A stretch of 35,032 nucleotides of DNA from Myxococcales bacterium (GTDB lineage Bacteria; Myxococcota_A; Polyangia; Polyangiales; Polyangiaceae). Of the stretch, positions 1 through 9,306 are shown in pieces. Made by a program: the position numbers and the translations under genes. Numbering within the stretch: the stretch's first letter is position 1; every line of letters begins with the position of its first letter. The notes under the pieces were generated by a model. That model did no database searches. It was not told where the DNA came from and saw nothing but the letters and a program-made list of their open reading frames with translations. Location of the stretch: contig JAJZQG010000072.1 in assembly GCA_021847645.1 (NCBI GenBank), positions 1 to 35,032 on the forward strand. Direction: 5' to 3'.

Positions 1-16
1 CTAGTTCCGGCCGCCA
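1..16. repeat. Left terminal inverted repeat of the IS630 element
   Basis: The 16 bases CTAGTTCCGGCCGCCA are the exact reverse complement of 2032-2047. The first four bases are the palindromic CTAG target, so 12 bases are element-specific. A second copy of AGTTCCGGCCG occurs just inside at about 19-29 as a direct repeat, which could be a second transposase-binding site. Confidence 0.88.
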
Positions 17-164
17 CAAGTTCCGGCCGGGTTTTTGTGGCGATGCTGCTCGCCGACGCTCCCCCACTGCACCAACCGAGCTCGCGTGCCCGCCCGCCCA
101 ATCTCGCGCCGGCTCGCGCCAAGCAACGGCCGCGCGCCGCGCACGCTCCACGTGCCACGCTCCA

Positions 165-270
165 CCCCTCACCCGCACCCGCACCCGCACCCGCACCCGC
201 ACCCGCACCCGCAGCCGCACCCGCACCCGCACCCGCAGCCGCACCCGCACCCGCACCCGCACCCGCACGC
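165..270. repeat. Hexanucleotide tandem repeat (CACCCG)n
   Basis: About 17 copies of a 6-base unit CACCCG/CGCACC, with a few G substitutions (gcagccgc), run between the left IS end and the four-helix-bundle gene. On the other side of that gene, 672-686 is an exact 15-base inverted copy of 262-276, so the gene is bracketed by complementary GC-rich repeats. The stretch is non-coding as far as I can see; open frames across it are composition artefacts. Confidence 0.85.
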
Positions 271-301
271 GCACGCCCACGCCCACGGCCTGTACGCGCG
301 T

Positions 302-786
302 CTACCCGAGCCGCTCAATCAACCCCGTCAACATCGCCGACACGCGGCTCGCGAGGCATTTCAGTTGTTCGGCGTCGTGCCGTGGCCCGATATCCATGGC
401 GAGCAGCAGGTCCCCAGCGGCAGCCACTTCCGCGCGCTCGCCGCGGCTCTCCGCGAATCGCTGGCGCTTCGATGCGGCGCCCCGGCGGTTCGCTCCTTCC
501 GCGAGCAACAGGACAGTGTTCGACGCAGACCGCAGAAGGTGATCGGCGATGTTGCGATGACCGCGCGGGATCCGTGCCGCGATCTTGTTGGCGAGCGCGG
601 CCAACTCGCAGGCGATACGGTAGGCGTCGAGCTTGTCGTGGGGAAACGCGCTGGGTGCCCCGCCATCGGGGGCGTGCGCGTGCGGGTGCGCGTGGAAGGT
701 GGGACGTGGCGCGTGGGCGTGGGGGTGTCGTCGTGGCTGTCCGGGCGAATCACAGGATCGTCGGCTTCGGGCTTCATACCCGCCAA
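302..786 (-). pseudogene. Four-helix-bundle (S23/23S rRNA intervening-sequence type) protein, apparent 5' frameshift
   Basis: On the minus strand from about 652 to the TAG at 304-302 the translation is recognisable as a four-helix-bundle protein of the S23 family. It runs from FPHDKLDAYRIACELAALA through IPRGHRNIADHLLRSASN to EGANRRGAASKRQRFAE. The frame stays open up to 748 but has no ATG or GTG start there; a TTG at 604 would delete the first helix. An ATG at 786 opens a neighbouring frame (MAGMKPEADDPVIRPDSHDD) that looks like a natural N-terminus. A single-base indel between roughly 660 and 748, a G-run-rich stretch, would join them. The biochemical role of the family is unknown. Here the gene lies inside the IS630 ends, downstream of the transposase. 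Confidence 0.6.
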
Positions 787-850
787 TCGGCCACGCCCGG
801 CTCGAAGTTGCGAGAATTCGCCCTGTTCGAGCTCTGCGCCTGCACCTTGG

Positions 851-1660
851 TCAGTTTGGACCGCCGTGTGCTGCGCCCTGGTTCGCCGACCAGGACTTGG
901 GCCGGTACGACCAGCGGAACGGCTGACTGCTCTGGTTGTGCCAGATCATGTAGTCGTACATCTTCTTGATCAGCTCGTCGGCGCACGTAAACGAGCCCCG
1001 TTGGAGCACACGCCGCTGGATGATCCCGAACATGCACTCGACCTGGTTCAGCCAAGAGGCGTGTTTCGGCGTGAAGTGGCGCTTCCATCGTGGATGGTCG
1101 TCGAACCAGTCTTGAACGTCATCGGTGTCGTGCGCGAACAGGTTGTCGCACACGATGTGCCCGCGCCCATGCGGGTAACAGGTCGCCACCACGTCGAGCA
1201 ACTCCACGAATGTCAGACCGTCATGGCCCTCGGACATGAAGCCGAAGACCTTTCCGCGCCGGACGTCGAGCGCACCCATGAGCGTCAGCGTGCCGTGTCG
1301 CTTGTACTCGAATTCCCGGCGCACTGGCATTCCGGACGCCATCGGAATGTCCGGGCAGAGGCGCTCGAGGATCTGCACCCCGGTCATCTCGTCGACGCAG
1401 ATGATGTGCTCGTCTTGGGGAGCATCATAGTACACGTGGAGCACGTCATCGCGCTTGGCTCGGAATTCCTCATCCTGCGAGGTCAGCCACATCTTCTGAC
1501 GGTGCGGCTGCAGGTCGGCGTCCCGAAGGATCCGTCGGACGCTCGACTCGCTGAAGTCAAAGTCCAAGTTCAATGACTCCAGGTGCACGGTCAGCAGGCC
1601 GGCAGACCAATGCGTTACAGGCACGCCCACGTCGGACGGATTCCGGCAAGCCTCGGCCAC
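851..1660 (-). CDS. IS630 transposase, C-terminal part (DDE catalytic domain)
   Basis: This 269-residue frame begins at GTG 1660 and carries the DDE-superfamily endonuclease domain of IS630 transposases. The three acidic residues are visible: D90 in CVDEMTGVQ, D172 in VCDNLFAHD and E208 in LNQVECMFG. The flanking HWSAGLL near residues 17-23 and the HASWLNQVE block are typical of the family. Without the N-terminal half (1660-1989) it lacks the DNA-binding HTH, so activity would require ribosomal frameshifting at the CT run or two-chain function. No separate Shine-Dalgarno is evident before the GTG. The combined length of about 370 residues is normal for the family. Confidence 0.88.
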   Translation of the reverse strand: MAEACRNPSDVGVPVTHWSAGLLTVHLESLNLDFDFSESSVRRILRDADLQPHRQKMWLTSQDEEFRAKRDDVLHVYYDAPQDEHIICVDEMTGVQILERLCPDIPMASGMPVRREFEYKRHGTLTLMGALDVRRGKVFGFMSEGHDGLTFVELLDVVATCYPHGRGHIVCDNLFAHDTDDVQDWFDDHPRWKRHFTPKHASWLNQVECMFGIIQRRVLQRGSFTCADELIKKMYDYMIWHNQSSQPFRWSYRPKSWSANQGAAHGGPN

Positions 1661-1989
1661 TACCCTCGCGGCGTTCGCGGCCGAGAGAGAGAGGGCGGGC
1701 GTCCCGAGCGTGGGGCGTCCGCGAGCTTTTCCGACGGCGACTCACACCTGAACCGCTTTTTCCATTTGCGCGCGGTGCGGTAATCGACGCCGACCAACAT
1801 CGCGACATCGGCGGTTGCCACGCTGTCGGCGAACAGCAGAACAGCCTGGCCGCGCCTGGCGATCCGCTGCTCGGTGCTCGGCAGCCTCACAATGGCTTCG
1901 ATCTTCTCGCGCTCTTCTGCGCTCAACTCGAGGGCTTCCGCCCTCGGGCCACGGTGCGGTCGGTCTGCCCAAGGCGTCGCATCGATCAT
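1660..1989 (-). CDS. IS630 transposase, N-terminal part (helix-turn-helix domain)
   Basis: This 109-residue frame starts at ATG 1989. It holds the DNA-binding half of an IS630 transposase: a region around residues 22-85 (LSAEEREKIEAIVR, then GVDYRTARKWKKRF) typical of the HTH that binds the inverted repeats, followed by the DAPRSGRPPSLS linker that normally leads straight into the catalytic domain. The frame runs out at TAG 1662-1660, one base overlapping the GTG that opens the catalytic frame. A (GA)5 run on the plus strand at 1683-1692 lies in the linker. Removing one dinucleotide there would fuse the two frames seamlessly as PSLSAANAARVVAEA. The split is therefore either dinucleotide slippage or -1 frameshifting. 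Confidence 0.85.
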   Translation of the reverse strand: MIDATPWADRPHRGPRAEALELSAEEREKIEAIVRLPSTEQRIARRGQAVLLFADSVATADVAMLVGVDYRTARKWKKRFRCESPSEKLADAPRSGRPPSLSRPRTPRG

Positions 1990-2031
1990 GCGATCCGCGC
2001 TATATCGTCCAGGCTACCAGGGCCAAATTTT

Positions 2032-2047
2032 TGGCGGCCGGAACTAG
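2032..2047. repeat. Right terminal inverted repeat of the IS630 element
   Basis: TGGCGGCCGGAACTAG is the exact reverse complement of 1-16. It is preceded on its inner side by a short AT-rich stretch (aaattttt). Coding sequence of the disrupted lipoprotein resumes directly after the CTAG. Confidence 0.88.
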
Positions 2048-2052
2048 GTGCC

Positions 2053-2961
2053 GTGTTGCTGGTACTCGCCACCGTGTCCGCCTGCTCGTCGTCGGACAGC
2101 AACCCGGCTACGGAGCCGCCTGCGGACCAGGACAGCGGAACCGGCGGATCGTCTGGAGCCGGCGGTGCCGCAGGGGCGGCAGGGGCCAACACCGGCGGAG
2201 CGGCAGGCGCCGCGTGCGCCGTCGACTGCGGCCCGGTGGAGCAGTGCTTCGACGGAGTGTTCTGTGTCGCAAAGACCGTCACCATGCCGGCCGGCTTCGG
2301 GATCGACGCGACGGAGGTCACGCGGGCGCAGTACGAAGCGTGGCTGAACACCAACCCGTCGACGTCGGGGCAGCCGTCGATGTGCTGGAAAAAGTCGGAC
2401 TTCGTGCCGGAGACATCGGGGGAGGACTTCGGGTGCACGAACGCCATCTGGCCGCCGGGCGCGAACGGCGATCTACCGGTGGTGTGCGTGGACTGGTGCG
2501 ACGCCAACGCCTACTGCGCGGGAGTTGGCAAGCGGCTGTGCGGCAAGATCGGGGGCGGGGGGAACGACTACGGGGATGACGCGAACGCGGCGGCCAGCCA
2601 GTGGTTTGCGGCCTGCTCGTCGGGAGGGCAGAACGGCTTTACGTACGGAAACACGCTCCAGCCGCAGACCTGCAACGGCGCGGACAACACCCTATCGGGC
2701 GGGTCCAATGGCCGTGTGTTGCCTGTCGCCTCGCTCGACGGGTGCCATGCTCCGGCTGGCGGGTACGCGGGAGTCTACGACATGAGTGGGAATGCGGCGG
2801 AGTGGGAAGACTCGTGCGAGCCGAGCGGGGCGTCGTATTCGTGCCGCGTGCGGGGCGGCAGCTTCCTGTCCTACAGCACTGACACGAGATGCGACGCCGG
2901 GATGGGGAGCACGGTGAACGCTCGCTCGCGCGATACCGGCTTCCGGTGTTGTACGCCCTGA
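2053..2961 (+). CDS. FGE-like (SUMF1/sulfatase-modifying factor) lipoprotein, N-terminus removed by IS630
   Basis: The frame continues from inside the IS end to a TGA at 2959-2961. From the IS boundary it reads LGAVLLVLATVSAC, the hydrophobic core and lipobox of a lipoprotein signal peptide, but the initiating Met and basic residues are missing and lie beyond the insertion. GTG 2053 is the first possible start after the element and would give a signal peptide without a charged n-region. After a Gly/Ala/Ser-rich linker comes an FGE-sulfatase domain: IDATEVTRAQYEAWL, CVDWCDANAYCAGVGKRLC, YDMSGNAAEWEDSCE, RVRGGSF and the terminal DTGFRCC. In myxobacteria such secreted FGE-like proteins are usually non-catalytic surface proteins; whether this one modifies a sulfatase cannot be told. 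Export is probably lost. Confidence 0.8.
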   Translation: MLLVLATVSACSSSDSNPATEPPADQDSGTGGSSGAGGAAGAAGANTGGAAGAACAVDCGPVEQCFDGVFCVAKTVTMPAGFGIDATEVTRAQYEAWLNTNPSTSGQPSMCWKKSDFVPETSGEDFGCTNAIWPPGANGDLPVVCVDWCDANAYCAGVGKRLCGKIGGGGNDYGDDANAAASQWFAACSSGGQNGFTYGNTLQPQTCNGADNTLSGGSNGRVLPVASLDGCHAPAGGYAGVYDMSGNAAEWEDSCEPSGASYSCRVRGGSFLSYSTDTRCDAGMGSTVNARSRDTGFRCCTP

Positions 2962-3052
2962 CGCCAGTCCGGCTCGACGGCGCCCGGAGCCAGCGAGCTG
3001 ACGGGGCATCGCCGTATGGGTCAGGACCGAGCGATACCTGGTCGCGCACCGT

Positions 3053-4684
3053 TCAGTTGATGTGCGGCGCCTGTCGAAAGTAGACATACGGATAGAGCGT
3101 GGCGCCGGCGGTGGCGCCGCAGATGCCGCCGCCCGCAACGACGACCGAGCCGTCGAGCAAGGTCGCCGCGACGACGTAGCTGTTCGGTTCGGGAAGTGCC
3201 GCGAAGGGCGTTACCGTGCCCAGGACCGGGTCCACGCGATCGACCTGCGCCGTGACGTTCTCGTTCGCGTTGGACGCGCCGCATGTGTACGGCGCCGGGA
3301 ACGTGCCCGTCGAGCCGCCGACGACCAGGATGCTTCCGTCGCGCTGCATGGCAGTCGCGGACACCGCGCGCGGCGCAAGCAGCGAGTATCCTGCCTTGAC
3401 GAACCCGCCGCCCGCCTTCGGGTCGAAGATCCAGACCTCCGCGGAGGCGCTCCCCGTCAACCCGCCCACCACGCTGCCGCCCACCGCCACCACACGCCCG
3501 TCGGGCAAGGTGAAGACTCCGTCCGGGCCCGGCGCCGGTCCCGGGCCGGCGTCCGTGAAGGTGCCGGCGTCCGAGTCGAACAGATACGCATGGGCGCCCT
3601 GCCCGGCCGTGAGGAGAACGCGACCGTCCCGCAGGCGCGCAAGGTAGAAGTAGCCCTGCTCCTGATAGTATGCAATCGACGGCGCACCGGGAACAGCAGA
3701 AAACGAGTCCGAATCGGGATCGTAGATCTCGGCGGTCGTCTCCGCGTACGAGGTCACGAGCACGCGGCCGTCGACCAGCAGGATCGAGCGTCCGCCCTGG
3801 AAGCCTTCCAGCGGCGTCGCCTTGGACAAGACAAACGAGTTGGTGGACGGGTCGAACAGGTCCACGACCTTGCTGTCCGTGGTCGGCCATGTCGACACGC
3901 CGGCGGCACTCACCACCATGGTCTGGCCGGTCAGCAGCGTGACCATCGAGTGATTCCATCGCTGCGTGTGCATGGTACTGGCAGCCGGCACGGTCATGCT
4001 CGGCGCTGCAAGCGAGAAGAGGTCACCCACCTCGGTGAAGGTGTACGCGGACTGAGCGTAGTTGGCAGCCACCAGGCCGCCGGTCACCAGTGCACGTCCG
4101 TCGGAGGTGATGGCGACGGCCGGCACGTCGCCATGCACGGACGACGTGTTGACCTTGGACCAGGGCGTCGTGGCATCCACGCTCCCCTGCAGGTAGGTGA
4201 ACGCGCCCTTCGTGATCCCCGTGGCGCTCCCCAGCGAGATCGTCACGTCCACCGTTCCCGCCGCGCCGGGCGGCGCTTGGATCGTCGCCGTCTGCGCGTC
4301 CGCGACGCGAACCGCCGCGCGCCCGTCGCCCAGCAGCACGTGCATTCCCTTCGCGAAGCCGTTGCCGTGGAGGACGAAGAACGTGCCTCCGTTCACCCAG
4401 TCCCGTGCGCCGCCCACCGAAGGGCTCACGGGATCGATGGACGTCACGGCAAAGGCGCAGGCGCCCACGACGCAAGCGCCCGAGCACTCCACCGAGCCCG
4501 TCGGGCACGACGAGGGTGCGTCGCCAGCGGCGGCGTCGGGCGGGCCGGCTTCGATCGTTGGCCATCCCGCGCCTTCGCGGCCGCCGTCCTCGCCAGGACT
4601 GGCCTGCGGCTCATCACCGGTGCATCCCATCGTGGCTTGCGCTGCCGCCAACGCGACAATGCTCACGAACCCGATCGCTTTCAT
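3053..4684 (-). CDS. Kelch-repeat/IPT-domain lipoprotein
   Basis: I start this 543-residue protein at ATG 4684, preceded by a GGAG about ten bases upstream. The longer open frame to 5005 has no sensible N-terminus. MKAIGFVSIVALAAAQATMGC is a lipoprotein signal peptide with its lipobox at ATMGC. An acidic/Pro linker is followed by an IPT/TIG-like immunoglobulin fold (VTSIDPVSPSVGG ... GTFFVLHGNGF ... AGTVDVTISL). The rest is a galactose-oxidase-type kelch propeller with repeated blades such as SDGRALVTGG, VDGRVLVTS, RDGRVLLTAG, PDGRVVAVGG, RDGSILVVGG and LDGSVVVAGG. It should sit on the outer membrane facing outside or periplasm. No copper ligands or enzymatic signature are obvious. It converges on the FGE-like gene, 91 bases apart. 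Confidence 0.85.
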   Translation of the reverse strand: MKAIGFVSIVALAAAQATMGCTGDEPQASPGEDGGREGAGWPTIEAGPPDAAAGDAPSSCPTGSVECSGACVVGACAFAVTSIDPVSPSVGGARDWVNGGTFFVLHGNGFAKGMHVLLGDGRAAVRVADAQTATIQAPPGAAGTVDVTISLGSATGITKGAFTYLQGSVDATTPWSKVNTSSVHGDVPAVAITSDGRALVTGGLVAANYAQSAYTFTEVGDLFSLAAPSMTVPAASTMHTQRWNHSMVTLLTGQTMVVSAAGVSTWPTTDSKVVDLFDPSTNSFVLSKATPLEGFQGGRSILLVDGRVLVTSYAETTAEIYDPDSDSFSAVPGAPSIAYYQEQGYFYLARLRDGRVLLTAGQGAHAYLFDSDAGTFTDAGPGPAPGPDGVFTLPDGRVVAVGGSVVGGLTGSASAEVWIFDPKAGGGFVKAGYSLLAPRAVSATAMQRDGSILVVGGSTGTFPAPYTCGASNANENVTAQVDRVDPVLGTVTPFAALPEPNSYVVAATLLDGSVVVAGGGICGATAGATLYPYVYFRQAPHIN

Positions 4685-5200
4685 GTCTTCGAGCCTCCGG
4701 TGTGCGGAACCACCAGCCGTCCGATCGTGTGTGGGCGAGCAGCCTCCCGGACGTGCCACCGCAGCCGCAGACGGCGCGCGTCCGCCCCATCGAGCATGCG
4801 ACGTGACACGCGGCATGCAGGGTGAGCGGCTGCACGGAACGTGCCGGCGGCATCGTGGGACGTGCACCGGGAATGGCCGCCAACGGTCAGGACGCCGGCA
4901 ACACATCGCGCCGGGAACCTCGGGCGAGGATCTCGCGTTGCGCCCCGCGTGGGCCGGTCGCGGGCGCGGGGCCACGAGCGTCCACCCGGAGATCCAGCCG
5001 ATCACACTGGGATCCGGGTCGCACCGCGCTCGAGGAGATCATCTCGCTCACGATCATCGGTGGCTTCGCGCTGCTGCTGATCGTGCCGCAAGTCGTTGAG
5101 CGCGTGCTCGGACGCGGAGCCCTCCGCGCCCATGGCCGATGGCGACTCGTTGACCGGCAGCAGCGCCGCGATCCGGTGTCGACCCGCAAGCGACCTATGG
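4685..5200. other. 516-base gap between kelch lipoprotein and M15 peptidase
   Basis: No intact gene is supportable here. The stretch contains the promoter/RBS side of the kelch gene and a decayed atpG fragment at 5090-5175. On the plus strand around 5035-5110 a short hydrophobic translation (IISLTIIGGFALLLIVPQVV) resembles a membrane helix, but it has no convincing start or RBS and abuts the atpG relic, so I treat it as chance. Confidence 0.6.
5090..5175 (-). pseudogene. Relic of a duplicated ATP synthase gamma gene (atpG fragment)
   Basis: Plus-strand bases 5090 to about 5172 align without gaps to 6802-6884 inside atpG at a constant offset of 1712. By eye roughly three quarters of the bases match, and 22 consecutive bases are identical (5144-5165 versus 6856-6877). 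The minus-strand translation reads GRHRIAALLPVNESPSAMG and then SASEHALNDL, against QRVTIEPLLPVNESPAAMG and STAKHALDDF in the intact AtpG. Similarity fades on both sides. It lies downstream of atpG in the same orientation, separated by the M15 peptidase gene, and looks like debris of a tandem duplication or recombination. Confidence 0.65.
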
Positions 5201-6334
5201 CTACCCCTGTCGAGGCATCGAACAGCGGCTACGGCGCCGTTTCCGTAGAACCATCAGTACGCCGACCGCGCTTGTCGCCGCCACCGCGCCCCATCCTCCC
5301 GCCCGGGGGCCTGCCACCAGGGAGCACGGACCGGTTGCGGACACGTCCCCATGCGCGCCCGGCCTCCACACCGCGCCTGATCCCCCGCTGCCCACGGGTC
5401 CGGCGTCGTCGGTGTCGGCTCCGCCCTCGAGCGTCGTTCCTGCCCCTCCGCCTGCGCCGCTCGCGTCGCTTGCGCCTGCTTGGCCGCCAGCGCCGGCCTC
5501 GCCTCCGCCGTCAAGGGCCACCTCGGCGTCCGCGTCAGCAGCTGTCTGCGCATCCTCGGCCCCAGCTTCCACGGGCGGAGGCGTCGTCGCCGTGCAGCAC
5601 TGGATGTTGCTCGGGCCCGGGCAGTACCCGGGAGTCGACTCGTGGTTGCCCAGCGCAGCGCACGCCGAGGTATCCATGCACTCGCCCGTCTTGCCCGTCG
5701 TGTCGACCGTGCAGGGCGTCGGCGGCGTGTTGTCGGTGCAGGGCCCACCGCCTGGCCCGCCGCCCCACCACTCCCAGTGCCAGGCTTCGCTCGGCACGGT
5801 GCGAGAGAAGCCGTAATCGGCGCCGTGGGCGTCGAGCCAGGTGAGCACGGACCCCGTCGAGGTGTTCAGATCGAGCGCGTGTCCGCTCTGGTGGTTGCTG
5901 TAGCCAGGCTTGGCCGCGAGGTTGCAGTTGTTGCAGTTGCAATTCACGTAGCAGTTGTAGAGGTATTGCTGCTCGGCGTAGGTGCGGAAGCCGCTCACGA
6001 CACTGATGTCCACACCGGCGGCGGCGGCCGCCTGCTGCATGACGACGTACGCGTTCGCGGTGCTGATTTCCGCGGGCTTGCCGTCGACCGTCACGAGCGT
6101 GATGGCGAACGGCACACCGTCGACGTAGCCGGTGTCGGTCCACTGCGTGCAGTCCACCGACGCCTGCTGGACGCTCGCGAGGTCTTCGACCGGTGGGAGC
6201 TCGCCCTGCGGCTCGGGCTCCACGCAGCCCACGCCGCAGAGGAGGGCGGCCCAGACGACCGGATTGAACACCGGTGGCGTCTGCGCGAGCACCGAGGACG
6301 AGCGGCAGGCGCGTGCGGACAACATGGCCGTCAT
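5201..6334 (-). CDS. VanY-type D-Ala-D-Ala carboxypeptidase (peptidase M15B) with MYXO-CTERM-like tail
   Basis: This is a predicted zinc metallopeptidase that trims the terminal D-Ala of peptidoglycan peptides outside the inner membrane. I take ATG 6334 (377 aa); no RBS is obvious and TTG 6430 is an alternative. The N-terminus is hydrophobic (VVWAALLCGVGC) and may be a lipoprotein signal with an imperfect lipobox. The M15 core shows SGFRTYAEQQYLYNC, then the SNHQSGHALD motif with ligands H148 and D155, and H186 in EAWHWEWW. A Cys cluster (NCNCNNC, 131-137) interrupts the usual loop. The second half is an Asp/Ala/Gly-rich linker ending in CSLVAGP, a hydrophobic stretch and RKRRR, resembling the MYXO-CTERM sorting signal. 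It sits directly downstream of the ATP synthase genes. Confidence 0.85.
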   Translation of the reverse strand: MTAMLSARACRSSSVLAQTPPVFNPVVWAALLCGVGCVEPEPQGELPPVEDLASVQQASVDCTQWTDTGYVDGVPFAITLVTVDGKPAEISTANAYVVMQQAAAAAGVDISVVSGFRTYAEQQYLYNCYVNCNCNNCNLAAKPGYSNHQSGHALDLNTSTGSVLTWLDAHGADYGFSRTVPSEAWHWEWWGGGPGGGPCTDNTPPTPCTVDTTGKTGECMDTSACAALGNHESTPGYCPGPSNIQCCTATTPPPVEAGAEDAQTAADADAEVALDGGGEAGAGGQAGASDASGAGGGAGTTLEGGADTDDAGPVGSGGSGAVWRPGAHGDVSATGPCSLVAGPRAGGWGAVAATSAVGVLMVLRKRRRSRCSMPRQG

Positions 6335-6548
6335 TCTAGCACGGTCGGTGGCAGACAGATCCGGCTGGTCGACCCTCGCGGGGCGCTCGTCGCAAGGGTT
6401 GAGAGGGAAGGGCGGGGACCTCCCATCCAAGTGTCACCGCCGTTGTGGTAGGGGCACGACAAGTCGAGCGCCAGCTACTGCGGGCATCGGCGCGTTTGTA
6501 GCCACGATGGTGCGGACCAATGTTCAGATGGGAAGCCGCTGAAGCGAC

Positions 6549-7475
6549 TCAGCCCTTCAGGGCCTCGGCGCCGCCGATGATCTCCATCAGCTCCTTGGTA
6601 ATCGCCGCCTGACGCGCCCGGTTGTATTGCAGCGTGAGCGCGGCGATCATCTCCTTGGCGTTCTTGGTGGCGGCGTCCATGGCCGTCATCCGCGCGCCAA
6701 GCTCCGAGGCCTGCGACTCGTACAGCGACCGCAAGATGGAGATCTCGACGTACATGGGCACGAGCTTCTCGAGCAGCTCGGAGCGCCCGGGCTCGAAGAT
6801 GAAGTCGTCGAGAGCGTGCTTGGCTGTGGAGTCCAACTCGCCCATCGCCGCCGGGGACTCGTTGACCGGCAGCAGCGGCTCGATGGTCACCCGCTGGGTC
6901 ATGGCGCTCTTGAACTCGTTGTAGACGATGTAGATGGCGTCGACCTCGGCGGTCAGAAACGGCGCCAGCAGCTCCTTGCCCACGAGCCTCGCGCGGTCGT
7001 AGGACAGGTCGTCCCACACGCGTTCGAAGAGCTTGAAGATGGGCGCGCTGCGGCGACGGAAGTAATCTCGGCCTTTCCGCCCGACGATCGCCAGCTGCAC
7101 CTTTTGGCCTTCGTGCTCGCGGCGGTGCCACTCGCGCTCGGCGGTCTTGTTGACGTTGGCGTTGAACGCACCGCACAGCCCGCGGTCGCTGGTGAGCACC
7201 AGGAACAGCACGGACTTCTCGGGACGGCGGGCCAGCAACGGGTGGGCCAGAGCCTGCTGCGCCGACGCCTTCTCGGCGTCCGACGCATCCTCGGCCGGCT
7301 GGGCCGTACAGCGTAGCAGCACGTCGTGCGTCTTCACCGCGTAGGGACGCAGCGTGACGATGCGCTGCTGGGCGCGAGTGAGACGAGCACCGGCCACCAT
7401 CTTCATGGCGCGGGTGATCTTCTGCGTCGACTTGACGCTCGCGATTCTGGTTCGGATGGCCTTCAGAGAGGGCAT
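6549..7475 (-). CDS. atpG: ATP synthase F1 subunit gamma
   Basis: This is the central rotor stalk of F1, coupling proton flow in F0 to ATP synthesis. The 308-residue protein starts at ATG 7475. The N-terminal helix MPSLKAIRTRIASVKSTQKI and the C-terminal helix with MTAMDAATKNAKEMI and YNRARQAAIT form the conserved coiled coil. The Rossmann-like middle contains LVLTSDRGLCGAFNANV. A short Ala/Glu-rich insertion (about residues 60-75) makes it slightly longer than the usual 285-295 aa. It lies 13 bases downstream of atpA and is the last gene of this cluster. No atpD or atpC follows, although gamma is normally followed by beta and epsilon. A degenerate copy of its middle part is at 5090-5175. Confidence 0.97.
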   Translation of the reverse strand: MPSLKAIRTRIASVKSTQKITRAMKMVAGARLTRAQQRIVTLRPYAVKTHDVLLRCTAQPAEDASDAEKASAQQALAHPLLARRPEKSVLFLVLTSDRGLCGAFNANVNKTAEREWHRREHEGQKVQLAIVGRKGRDYFRRRSAPIFKLFERVWDDLSYDRARLVGKELLAPFLTAEVDAIYIVYNEFKSAMTQRVTIEPLLPVNESPAAMGELDSTAKHALDDFIFEPGRSELLEKLVPMYVEISILRSLYESQASELGARMTAMDAATKNAKEMIAALTLQYNRARQAAITKELMEIIGGAEALKG

Positions 7476-7488
7476 GGTGGTCCCCCGC

Positions 7489-9246
<1,758 letters not shown>

Positions 9247-9306
9247 CGTTCCCTCATGCGTGTCGCACCCGACGCGGGTGCGGCGATGTTCTGCGGTCCG
9301 CTTGTC

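Larger units (their letters stand above)
1..2047 (-). mobile_element. IS630-family insertion sequence with passenger gene
   Basis: Perfect inverted ends CTAGTTCCGGCCGCCA (1-16) and TGGCGGCCGGAACTAG (2032-2047) enclose an IS630-type transposase on the minus strand. IS630 is known to insert into CTAG and duplicate the central TA. Both outer edges read CTAG here, as expected if one target was split into C-TA at the left and TA-G at the right. Between transposase and left end lie about 800 extra bases holding a four-helix-bundle gene (also minus strand) and a hexanucleotide repeat. The element interrupts the signal-peptide region of the FGE-like lipoprotein that resumes at 2047. The window starts exactly at the element's edge, which suggests a contig break at a repeated element. 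Confidence 0.88.

Noticed and set aside
165..270. CRISPR-like periodicity
   Set aside because: The 6-base units are contiguous with no spacers; it is a simple tandem repeat.
5035..5110. Possible small membrane protein on the plus strand (IISLTIIGGFALLLIVPQVV)
   Set aside because: There is no start codon with RBS and part of it overlaps the minus-strand atpG relic, so the hydrophobic stretch is likely accidental.
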